From a virus, in IMG/VR virus record IMGVR_UViG_3300048042_000046, positions 1 through 46,228 of that record: 46,228 nucleotides of DNA; one strand, 5' to 3'. The first letter of the stretch is position 1, and every line of letters starts with the position of its first letter. The notes beneath the pieces were generated by a model, which worked only from the letters and a program-made list of their open reading frames with translations, was not told the DNA's origin and searched no databases. Shown here piece after piece: positions 40,022-46,228 of this stretch. A program made the position numbers and the translations under genes.

Positions 40022-40293
40022 TGTATAAGGTTGAAACTCATTTAATAGCTACAAAAAATGATACTCCAGTCAAAAGAATACGTTGGCTGGAGGATCAATT
40101 TGGCCGAAATGGTACCAAACTTAGAAATACAGCTGATGGTTATATCCCATTCAAAGGTGCCACCTTTGAATGGGTTTGGCAAAATTATGTTAATCCGCAT
40201 TATCCGCATAAGAATTTTAATGGATACAAAGTGTACGTTGCATTTGAATCTGAAGATGATGCAATATTATATAGTTTAACTTGGAATAATTAG
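40018..40293 (+). CDS. Small hypothetical protein with F-x-L-x-W-type end
   Basis: 91 residues, starting at either ATG of ATGATG (40018 or 40021). YKVYVAFESEDDAILYSLTW ends in the strand-helix-strand pattern that also closes the proteins at 41321 and 43399-44666. This motif recurs in phage small proteins. Function unknown. Confidence 0.6.
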   Translation: MMYKVETHLIATKNDTPVKRIRWLEDQFGRNGTKLRNTADGYIPFKGATFEWVWQNYVNPHYPHKNFNGYKVYVAFESEDDAILYSLTWNN

Positions 40294-40301
40294 GAGAATG
40301 C

Positions 40302-40877
40302 ATGCCGTACGGTAAAGAAATACATTTTGGTTTTGTTGGACCTGAAAAGTCATTTGCATTTGCTACAAGAATCAGGTCTGAAATGCTTGATAATAATGAC
40401 AAATCTATAACGCTTGAGAAATTTATGAAGGTTAATACTGGCAAGAAAAGATTTACCAGTGGAGTATCACTAAAGGATGTTGGCTTCAATCCGAAGCTTA
40501 AAATAGCTTTTATTAATACCGTTCATGCATTTGGATGGACTACTGGGACTTTAGTTGATAGTACACTTCCACCTGATCAATATATTGGGGTAATTTCTCC
40601 TTGGGGTAATCGTGCTGCCAGTGTCTGGAGTCTTGATTGTCAATATGATCCACATGAAAATTATGAAATTCCAGAAGAATTAACACTTGGTGTGAATTTA
40701 TCAGCCAGATACTTTCCGTCTATTCTTGATATGAAAGATGAACATGGTACAATGGGATCATGCATTGTATTGGATAAGGAATTCTTTGATAAGGTTGAAA
40801 TTTGCAAGCGGGAACTTATAGCACAAATTCCTGAATTGTACGATGGTGAAATCTATATTCGAGATATATTTTATTAA
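40302..40877 (+). CDS. Hypothetical protein
   Basis: 191 residues, AGGAGAATGC before the ATG. Mixed alpha/beta; KKRFTSGVSLKDVGFNPKLK and DQYIGVISPWGNRAASVWSL, DPHENYEIPEELTLGVNLSA are distinctive, but I recognise no family. The longest early protein in this block, so probably a specific host-directed function. Confidence 0.6.
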   Translation: MPYGKEIHFGFVGPEKSFAFATRIRSEMLDNNDKSITLEKFMKVNTGKKRFTSGVSLKDVGFNPKLKIAFINTVHAFGWTTGTLVDSTLPPDQYIGVISPWGNRAASVWSLDCQYDPHENYEIPEELTLGVNLSARYFPSILDMKDEHGTMGSCIVLDKEFFDKVEICKRELIAQIPELYDGEIYIRDIFY

Positions 40878-40892
40878 AAGAGGTGATTTGTA

Positions 40893-41324
40893 ATGTCTAG
40901 GTGTTATATTATAGTACAGCGTAGTGATGGCAAAGTTGCTGAGATCTATTGTCATTCAGGTGGATCTGTTGAAGAGAATGGAGTCGATCTCCTCAATCAT
41001 TATAATACACAAGAATTAGCAGAAGCATTGGTTGCTCCAGGTGATCTATCTTTTCTTGCTGCAAATTGTACAAAACCTGAGGGGCATTCTTTTAATACTC
41101 CGATTGAAGGTTATTGTGTGTATTATAGTCGTGATGGAGGTGATCCCATCTGGCCATCACAGTATGATAATATGACAGCAACTATTAGTGATAGTATAGA
41201 AAATTGTGGTGAATTTGGCGGCGAAGAGTTTATCTGGATGGATGGTAAATGGTGGTGGCCAGATAAGAATAGGCGAGATGAACCACTTATTCCGCTTACG
41301 CGAGCACTAGGTATCGATCAATGA
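40893..41324 (+). CDS. Hypothetical protein (widespread phage family)
   Basis: 143 residues: MSRCYIIVQRSDGKVAEIYC, then HSGGSVEENGVDLLNHYNTQ and LVAPGDLSFLA. This layout (a repeated Tyr/Cys strand, HxDG/HSGG turn, LLxHYN helix) is found in many phage proteins of unknown function. AGGTGA precedes the ATG. Its end (WWWPDKNRRDE) is unusually Trp-rich. Coupled to the next gene by ATGA. Confidence 0.65.
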   Translation: MSRCYIIVQRSDGKVAEIYCHSGGSVEENGVDLLNHYNTQELAEALVAPGDLSFLAANCTKPEGHSFNTPIEGYCVYYSRDGGDPIWPSQYDNMTATISDSIENCGEFGGEEFIWMDGKWWWPDKNRRDEPLIPLTRALGIDQ

Positions 41325-41647
41325 TATCACCCATTACTTCTAGAATTGTTGGTCATCCACTTCGTCATGAAAGTAATTTACCTTCATTGGACCATTTAAC
41401 ACGTTATAATCCAGAAATACATGATATACAATTTAATTTTGGTAATGATTATAATCATAATAATAATACTATGATATTATTTGAACGCTTTTGGCGCTCT
41501 AATGGTATGTGTGATATTTTTGAAGTTGCTGAAGTCGTAAGGGATCCCATAGATGAAATTAATCCATCTTACATTCAACGAACATATCTCATTGCACGAT
41601 TTGAAAATGCCGAATCGGCGCTAGCTTTTCGGTTGACAATTTTGTAA
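41321..41647 (+). CDS. Small hypothetical protein with F-x-L-type end
   Basis: 108 residues. The closing ARFENAESALAFRLTIL is the strand-helix-strand motif shared with neighbours at 40018 and 43399-44666. Starts by ATGA overlap. Its last codons overlap the promoter at 41633. Confidence 0.6.
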   Translation: MISPITSRIVGHPLRHESNLPSLDHLTRYNPEIHDIQFNFGNDYNHNNNTMILFERFWRSNGMCDIFEVAEVVRDPIDEINPSYIQRTYLIARFENAESALAFRLTIL

Positions 41648-41660
41648 AATATGTTATTGT
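41633..41660 (+). promoter_or_regulatory. Early sigma70-like promoter
   Basis: TTGACA, 16-bp spacer, TATTGT (ATGTTATTGT), within the end of the preceding gene. Drives 41683 onward. Confidence 0.8.
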
Positions 41661-41682
41661 ATATCTATGAATGAGGATATCA

Positions 41683-41910
41683 ATGGTTACCGAACGTGAA
41701 ATCCACTTTATTAGTTTGATAGCAGTTCTCAAAGAATTAAGTAAGGATGATCAAGCCATATTATGGAATCAAGAAATTACTGAATTAGCTGAATCTGCGA
41801 TCAATTTGACAAATAGTGCTGATGTTCTACGTTCTTGGGTAGGTGAAGTTGATCGCCAAGGTGGATCCTTTGATGACCGTGAGATAATTGGATCAACCGT
41901 CTGGCACTAA
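41683..41910 (+). CDS. Small hypothetical protein
   Basis: 75 residues from the ATG at 41683, with GAGGA 7 bases upstream; the ATG at 41671 is less well placed. Helical: EIHFISLIAVLKELSKDDQA, then ESAINLTNSADVLRSWVGEV. Not recognised. Confidence 0.6.
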   Translation: MVTEREIHFISLIAVLKELSKDDQAILWNQEITELAESAINLTNSADVLRSWVGEVDRQGGSFDDREIIGSTVWH

Positions 41911-41923
41911 TAGGAGAAATAAC

Positions 41924-42088
41924 ATGTATTTGGTTTTTGCTGGTTATGACTATCATCCGTCAGGCGGATGGGATGATCTTATTGGAAAGTATGATACTCC
42001 TGAGGAAGCTGTAGAAGCTGCTGAACTTCACGAGGGTGATTGGGCACATATTGTTGATCTTGCAACGGGTGAAAAGATTGACCTTTGA
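41924..42088 (+). CDS. Small hypothetical protein
   Basis: 54 residues behind TAGGAG. MYLVFAGYDYHPSGGWDDLI, then DTPEEAVEAAELHEGDWAHI, a compact alpha/beta fold of a type common in phages (it begins with YLVFAGYDYYPSGG in relatives as I recall). Function unknown. Confidence 0.65.
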   Translation: MYLVFAGYDYHPSGGWDDLIGKYDTPEEAVEAAELHEGDWAHIVDLATGEKIDL

Positions 42089-42100
42089 TTGGATAGTACA

Positions 42101-42424
42101 ATGGATTTAATTGATCATCTTGCACGAATGTTTAATGTTCAGCCTGGCCGTATTGTGCCTCAACAGCATGTCACTAGTAAGCCTATGCAGGTATTGTGGC
42201 CTGTTCAGGTAAAATTACTAGTTGGTCCATTACATCTTCCAACTACGTATACACAGATGGGTAAGCCTTCTAAGCGACAACCTAAGCCTATGAAGATTGG
42301 TGATATTGCTTATGCCAAATTGTATCCCGATGGTCTCATTAATTTGTATCCTTTTTCAATGGCTGGTGCTGGATATGAACTGGTGACTGATGCACGCGAG
42401 GGCGTCCATTATAGCTTTATTTGA
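42101..42424 (+). CDS. Hypothetical protein
   Basis: 107 residues; ATG at 42101 preferred over a TTG at 42089. Pro-rich N-terminal half (GRIVPQQHVTSKPMQVLWPV) and a C-terminal YAKLYPDGLINLYPFSMAG. Not recognised. Confidence 0.55.
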   Translation: MDLIDHLARMFNVQPGRIVPQQHVTSKPMQVLWPVQVKLLVGPLHLPTTYTQMGKPSKRQPKPMKIGDIAYAKLYPDGLINLYPFSMAGAGYELVTDAREGVHYSFI

Positions 42425-42436
42425 AGGATTAATAAC

Positions 42437-42799
42437 ATGAGTATTCTATACATTGAGACTATAGGCGACGTTGATCGTGAAATTGCTGTTAGGGAGCAGG
42501 AGTTAAAGGAGCTTCGAGAAACTAAGACCAATATGGCTAAGGATGTTGAGTCTAATAGCTACGAAGGTCAATTAGCTATATTTTTGCACGATAACCTTTG
42601 CCATCACAATCATGCAGATGGGTGCGATTGGGGATATAATATCAAGAATGGTGTTCATTCTTGGAATTCATTTGCTCATCAAAGGTATTGGAATGCTGCT
42701 GTGAATATTATCAATCGAGCCGCCAGCCATGGGCGTAGTACCAAAGACACCGTCAGAGACGTTACTGATATGATTGGTATAATTAAGGCCTGCACATGA
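42437..42799 (+). CDS. Hypothetical protein with His/Cys cluster
   Basis: 120 residues. N-terminal coiled coil (DVDREIAVREQELKELRETK), then HDNLCHHNHADGCDWGYNIK, a His/Cys-rich possible metal site, and WNSFAHQRYWNAAVNIINRA. Proteins with this HDxLCHxNHxDGCxW segment occur in other phages. AAGGATT before the ATG; ATGA overlap with the next gene. Confidence 0.65.
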   Translation: MSILYIETIGDVDREIAVREQELKELRETKTNMAKDVESNSYEGQLAIFLHDNLCHHNHADGCDWGYNIKNGVHSWNSFAHQRYWNAAVNIINRAASHGRSTKDTVRDVTDMIGIIKACT

Positions 42800-43173
42800 T
42801 ATTTCCTGATAAACGTGGCTTAAAAAATAGGCTCAATAGCTTTACAAAGAAGTTTCAGAACGCTCATCGCGATGGGAAATCAATTTACGTTATTGATTGC
42901 CGTTGGCATCCATGCAAAGTTCTTACATTTGGTTGGCACCCACAAGATGTGTGGGGAGCGTCGCTTGATGTTGAATCATTGGTCGATAGCTTAGTAAGTA
43001 GCTGCTCTATGTTCCACTGTGGAATAACTGATGTTGATGAGAAGAAGGCATTTGAGATGCGGGATTATTTTCGTAAACATGGTGAACATCGTTATATGAT
43101 TGATATAATTGGATACTCTGAAACAGAATTGGGCGAGCTTGAGGATGCATTGGGCGTACCGCGAAGTACCTGA
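42796..43173 (+). CDS. Hypothetical protein
   Basis: 125 residues, ATGA overlap. Basic N-terminus (FPDKRGLKNRLNSFTKKFQN); YVIDCRWHPCKVLTFGWHP has a Trp/Cys cluster; the C-terminus is helical. Not recognised. Confidence 0.6.
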   Translation: MIFPDKRGLKNRLNSFTKKFQNAHRDGKSIYVIDCRWHPCKVLTFGWHPQDVWGASLDVESLVDSLVSSCSMFHCGITDVDEKKAFEMRDYFRKHGEHRYMIDIIGYSETELGELEDALGVPRST

Positions 43174-43183
43174 AAGAATTCAA

Positions 43184-43399
43184 ATGAAACAGATTAAGTA
43201 TTCTCGTAAACAAAAGTTGCGTATTACCCAAAATGGTGTTATAGTTTATACTACAATTGGTCAACTTGATAAAGTATTTGGTGATCATAGAAGTATAGCA
43301 GCGACGAATTGTGCATTGCGTGATTTAAGTGAATTTGGTGGTAAGAACATATCATTGATATATGGTGGTCATCCCGTTAATGTTGAGTTGTTAGATTAA
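43184..43399 (+). CDS. Small hypothetical protein
   Basis: 71 residues from the ATG at 43184 (GAAAGAA upstream); a longer reading from 43109 would lie inside the preceding gene. KQIKYSRKQKLRITQNGVIV, then TTIGQLDKVFGDHRSIAATN. Stop overlaps the ATG of the first family member at 43399 (TAATG). Confidence 0.55.
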   Translation: MKQIKYSRKQKLRITQNGVIVYTTIGQLDKVFGDHRSIAATNCALRDLSEFGGKNISLIYGGHPVNVELLD

Positions 43400-43698
43400 T
43401 GGAACCTACTTACAATGAAGTAGATAATAGACTCAATGCTGCCAGATTGATAGAGTATATTAATCAACAGTCTGTTATATTCACAATTCAGTATGATGAT
43501 GATATAGATCGAGCTACAAAATGGTGTTATGAAAATGTTGGTGATGAACGCATGACACATCCGATGTATGAATGTGCTGACGGAGCACTTGATTTTTTTG
43601 AAGGTGATTGGGCACAAACTGCTATCGGTATTCAAGAATATTCTTTTTGGTTTTCTAAAAAAACCCATAGAATTCAATTTAAACTAATTTGGTGTTAA
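43399..43698 (+). CDS. Paralogue family member A
   Basis: 99 residues. LIEYINQQSVIFTIQYDDDI, WCYENVG, then THPMYECADGALDFFEGDWA and FWFSKKTHRIQFKLIWC. These blocks (W-C, HP-x4-(E), FEGDWA, FWF, F-x-L-x-W) recur in the next three genes. Starts as TAATG with the gene before and is directly abutted by the next. Function unknown. Confidence 0.7.
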   Translation: MEPTYNEVDNRLNAARLIEYINQQSVIFTIQYDDDIDRATKWCYENVGDERMTHPMYECADGALDFFEGDWAQTAIGIQEYSFWFSKKTHRIQFKLIWC

Positions 43699-44028
43699 AT
43701 GCCTCTATCTCTTTATAATGCGCGCTCTGACCGTGAAAAAGCTTATGATTATAAGCAATTATTGGAGACTATTATTAATCAGAGTGTAAGAATGCCTAAG
43801 GTAGGGAAGTTTAATCTTACTACTGTAGTGCAATGGTGTAAAGTAGAGTGTGGAGCAGTTCGTAAAATTCATCCAATTTACCAAATTGAAATACCGACAT
43901 TACGTAATAATGGCAATAGAGGAAATTGGGCATACACTATCAATGATGATGACCATGTTACTTTTTGGTTTAAAAAATACGAACACCAATACTTGTTTAA
44001 GATAACGTGGGCAAATGGTAAATTCTAA
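43699..44028 (+). CDS. Paralogue family member B
   Basis: 109 residues, starting immediately after member A. QWCKVECGAVRKIHPIYQIE, then RGNWAYTINDDDHVTFWFKK and FKITWANGKF. Most diverged member: GDWA has become GNWA, and the FEG turn is lost. Function unknown. Confidence 0.65.
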   Translation: MPLSLYNARSDREKAYDYKQLLETIINQSVRMPKVGKFNLTTVVQWCKVECGAVRKIHPIYQIEIPTLRNNGNRGNWAYTINDDDHVTFWFKKYEHQYLFKITWANGKF

Positions 44029-44048
44029 TTAAATCAGATTGGACCCTA

Positions 44049-44342
44049 ATGCGTGATGTAGTTCATAGGGAAAGATTGATTCGATTGATCAGGTCTCAAT
44101 CTGTGGTGTTTGATCCGATTAAGCATAATACGAGTCCAGTAGTAGTAATTAATTGGTGTAAAGAGCGCCTTGGCCTAATGCGGCCTCGTCATCCTCTTTT
44201 TGAGGCGTATGATGGTTGGATTGATTATTTTGATGGTGATTGGGCTTGTACTTGGAACGCACCAGGATATGATGCATCAATTTGGTTGTTCTGGTTTCAT
44301 AATGAAAACGACATGGTTGAATTTAAATTATGTTGGTTATAG
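44049..44342 (+). CDS. Paralogue family member C
   Basis: 97 residues. INWCKERLGLMRPRHPLFEA, YFDGDWACTWNAPGYDASIW and FWFHNENDMVEFKLCWL match the family blocks. GATTGGACCCTA precedes the ATG, a leader-like string seen before other starts in this region (GATTGGACC at 36161). Function unknown. Confidence 0.7.
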   Translation: MRDVVHRERLIRLIRSQSVVFDPIKHNTSPVVVINWCKERLGLMRPRHPLFEAYDGWIDYFDGDWACTWNAPGYDASIWLFWFHNENDMVEFKLCWL

Positions 44343-44345
44343 AAA

Positions 44346-44666
44346 ATGACAAGTAAGAATTTTCCAAGAAAAATTAACGCCGATAAATATAGAAAAGTTG
44401 TTGATAAACATTGTATTCATTTTTATGAACCTATTAAACATATACTATATATTAATGAAATGGAACAGTATTGTTTAGCTAATTTTGGAGAACCGAGAAG
44501 TAAACATCCATTAGATGAAGTTATACATGGCTATGTAAGTAACTTTGAAGGTGATTGGGCAGTACAATGGATCTACTCTAACATTACCGGTTCTGGTTCT
44601 AACGTATTCTGGTTTAAAAATCGAGAAGATAAAATGTTGTTTAATTTAACTTTTTTTGATGGTTGA
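44346..44666 (+). CDS. Paralogue family member D
   Basis: 106 residues, 3 bases after member C. INEMEQYCLANFGEPRSKHP, NFEGDWAVQWIYSNITG and FWFKNREDKMLFNLTFF keep the family blocks. More AT-rich than the other three. Its stop overlaps the next promoter. Function unknown. Confidence 0.7.
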   Translation: MTSKNFPRKINADKYRKVVDKHCIHFYEPIKHILYINEMEQYCLANFGEPRSKHPLDEVIHGYVSNFEGDWAVQWIYSNITGSGSNVFWFKNREDKMLFNLTFFDG

Positions 44667-44691
44667 CTTATATCTTCGAATATGTTAATAT
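44663..44691 (+). promoter_or_regulatory. Early sigma70-like promoter
   Basis: TTGACT, 17-bp spacer, TAATAT, then AAGGAGACA before the small gene at 44714. Confidence 0.8.
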
Positions 44692-44713
44692 GGATCAATG
44701 AAGGAGACATGCT

Positions 44714-44878
44714 ATGATAAATGTGTACTCGTTTAACTTTCAGGAAATGATCTATCGAGGCGCTTTAATTGAAGAAGCACGATCTGCTGCAATACGCTCA
44801 GGATTTCAATGTACGTTAATTGGTGACGAGTTTATGGAAGTTTGGTCCCCAGTTGGCGGATGGCATAAGATCTTTTAA
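44714..44878 (+). CDS. Small hypothetical protein
   Basis: 54 residues: MINVYSFNFQEMIYRGALIE, then GFQCTLIGDEFMEVWSPVGG. AAGGAG lies 8 bases before the ATG and a good promoter precedes it, so it is probably real despite its length. Compact alpha/beta sequence; not recognised. Confidence 0.65.
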   Translation: MINVYSFNFQEMIYRGALIEEARSAAIRSGFQCTLIGDEFMEVWSPVGGWHKIF

Positions 44879-44910
44879 TAGCGTAAATACTTAATGAAAA
44901 GGTGAATATA

Positions 44911-45252
44911 ATGAAAAATGATGATAGCAAAGTTGTGGATTTTGATCTTGATGGTTCAGAGTTCGACGAAGGGGATGAAATGTTTAATGATCACGTTATG
45001 GTCGTTCACAGTCCTCAAGAATTATTCCAGCTAATATCGCGGTTGACAGGTGGTGTTGGACTGTCAGAAGAAGATGTAGGTCGAATGATGGCTGCAGCGG
45101 GACAGGGTATTGTGCCTGGCGAAGAAGTTGCGACTAATGATATAGGTGTTGATGTTTGGGGACCCGCTTTCAGAAATGATCCGCGAGATGCGCATGTATA
45201 TAATGGTCAATTAACGTCTATGACCAGATCAGTTTTTGATAGGATACATTGA
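44911..45252 (+). CDS. Acidic hypothetical protein
   Basis: 113 residues from the ATG at 44911 behind AAAAGG (a GTG at 44902 is the alternative). Very acidic N-terminus (DDSKVVDFDLDGSEFDEGDE); HSPQELFQLISRLTGGVGLS is a helix. Not recognised. Confidence 0.6.
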   Translation: MKNDDSKVVDFDLDGSEFDEGDEMFNDHVMVVHSPQELFQLISRLTGGVGLSEEDVGRMMAAAGQGIVPGEEVATNDIGVDVWGPAFRNDPRDAHVYNGQLTSMTRSVFDRIH

Positions 45253-45256
45253 TACA

Positions 45257-45607
45257 ATGAATGATTATGAATTAGATCAAAAATTCTTACTTGTATGGGA
45301 TATGTATGGGCTTGAAGCTATAGTTGATCTCAGCCTTCAGATCCAAGAAGAAGTAGAACATAAATTAAAAGAAGCCCAAGGTACACCTAAAGAATTTACC
45401 AGCACTATAAATTTTTGGATGTTGAGAGCCAGATGTAATCCTCATAGGAATTATGAGATTTATGCCGTTACGGTACCTGAGGATGTAACCAAAGAAATGT
45501 TAGCAGAATGGTTCAATGAATCTCCACAAACATTTGCTAATTTGATACGCCTCAGAGGTATAAAATTGCATGGATTGAAAAATGCAATGGAACCAGTTAT
45601 ACGTTAG
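45257..45607 (+). CDS. Hypothetical protein
   Basis: 116 residues from the ATG at 45257; an upstream TTG at 45236 would overlap the previous gene. ARCNPHRNYEIYAVTVPEDV is the most distinctive block. Not recognised. Followed by a new promoter. Confidence 0.6.
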   Translation: MNDYELDQKFLLVWDMYGLEAIVDLSLQIQEEVEHKLKEAQGTPKEFTSTINFWMLRARCNPHRNYEIYAVTVPEDVTKEMLAEWFNESPQTFANLIRLRGIKLHGLKNAMEPVIR

Positions 45608-45620
45608 CTGAATTTTCTGG

Positions 45621-45648
45621 TTGACAAAAATATAAGAGATGTTATTGT
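45621..45648 (+). promoter_or_regulatory. Early sigma70-like promoter
   Basis: TTGACA, 16-bp spacer, TATTGT (GATGTTATTGTAT), 30 bases before the last gene in the window. Confidence 0.8.
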
Positions 45649-45677
45649 ATTGGCTGATGAGACAACAGGATCACATT

Positions 45678-46228
45678 ATGCGACATTACAGCAAGTTCTA
45701 TAATCGCGCTCCTTCCGGTTGTATGCAACCTACACAATCTCCACATACTCGAAAGCATAAGGTCACGCCTGTGGTAATCGAATATGACTCTATTGATGTG
45801 TTTGCTGCATCTGTTGCAGCGTATCGTTTAAATCATTATACGTATTGCAAAGATCCAGTCAATACTATTGACCAAGTTACTGGTATCACTACCAATTACA
45901 ATGCCAACAAGATTATGATCAAAGACATCCTTGCTGATAACAGCTTTAAAGTTATCGACGCTGATCGCGAAGAAGGTGAGCTTATTCAAAGCTATTGGCG
46001 GATGAAGATGTTTGACAGTCTTAGTGGCCATTATGTTAGTCAGTTCATGCAGGCGTCAATTGATACCGCCAGTAAGGATATGATCAGATCAAATGATTTT
46101 CAAGCAATTGGAATTATTGCTAGCATGCCCGATAGTTATAAGCGGCACATGAAAAAGGATGAGCTCAATGAAATCAAAATGGATGCGCAATTAGTTAGCG
46201 TTCACGTTGGGACCATTGGTACTAACTT
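45678..46228 (+). CDS. Hypothetical protein, cut by the window end
   Basis: At least 183 residues, running off the right edge. Starts at ATG 45678 after an early promoter. SKFYNRAPSGCMQPTQSPHT at the start is disordered; IKDILADNSFKVIDADREEG, then SYWRMKMFDSLSGHYVSQFM and IGIIASMPDSYKRHMKKDEL are well formed. It resembles early/replication-region proteins of large phages that have a similar 'IASMP..Y' core, but I cannot name it. Confidence 0.65.
   Translation, partial: MRHYSKFYNRAPSGCMQPTQSPHTRKHKVTPVVIEYDSIDVFAASVAAYRLNHYTYCKDPVNTIDQVTGITTNYNANKIMIKDILADNSFKVIDADREEGELIQSYWRMKMFDSLSGHYVSQFMQASIDTASKDMIRSNDFQAIGIIASMPDSYKRHMKKDELNEIKMDAQLVSVHVGTIGTN

Noticed and set aside
1-46228. Prophage or integration features, tRNA genes, CRISPR arrays
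   Set aside because: No integrase, attachment repeat, canonical TTCGANT T-arm tRNA, or regularly spaced repeat was found on reading both strands.

Overview
The window is a contiguous piece of a low-GC, densely coded tailed-phage genome, most likely a T4-like myovirus. Late-promoter boxes close to TATAAATA precede virion-type genes. The T4-like two-subunit type II topoisomerase (gp39/gp60-like and gp52-like) is present. There is much ATGA/TAATG start-stop overlap, and several free-standing homing endonucleases. No integrase, rRNA or tRNA gene was seen. An alphaproteobacterial host is inferred (not proven) from a phage-borne tmRNA gene in the permuted two-piece order, whose tag begins ANDN as in alphaproteobacterial tags.

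Layout. 1-11.5 kb: mostly virion genes (a Thr/Asn-rich abundant-looking protein, a 1384-aa mosaic structural protein, an 829-aa glycine-rich beta-repeat protein), with small conserved genes, a SAM methyltransferase and an IscA-like Fe-S carrier. 11.5-17.4 kb: three selfish nuclease genes (two GIY-YIG, one TnpB) between a PD-(D/E)XK nuclease, a SprT-like metallopeptidase and a pectate-lyase-fold tailspike. 17.4-25 kb: class II ribonucleotide reductase and glutaredoxin (nucleotide supply), glycosyltransferase, GNAT-like duplicates, small zinc-ribbon and membrane proteins, and a decayed GIY-YIG gene. 25.25-25.85 kb: non-coding block with the permuted tmRNA and a second promoter-hairpin-terminator unit that looks like an unknown small RNA. 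25.9-32.6 kb: topoisomerase II. The large subunit is cut in its TOPRIM motif by a split intein with a Vsr-like endonuclease gene between the halves. A second, antisense endonuclease has displaced the last codons of the gene, and the old 3' end survives downstream. 32.6-35.3 kb: duplicated MORN-like repeat proteins, a TilS tRNA-Ile lysidine synthetase, and an exported CHAP/NlpC-like peptidase. 35.3-46.2 kb: early-type region of about 30 small genes in operons driven by sigma70-like promoters (TTGACN, 16-17 bp, TATTGT or TAATAT). It contains two overlapping Flp-type pilin genes and a tandem four-gene paralogue family.

How it fits together: nucleotide production (NrdJ, glutaredoxin), DNA topology (topoisomerase II), translation support (tmRNA, TilS) and Fe-S loading (IscA-like) support phage growth in a small-genome host. 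The early operons probably carry host-interaction genes. The standout items are the Flp-pilin pair, the permuted tmRNA, the fractured topoisomerase gene with a split intein and a replaced C-terminus, the promoter-bounded small RNA, and a shared structured leader on two GIY-YIG genes.
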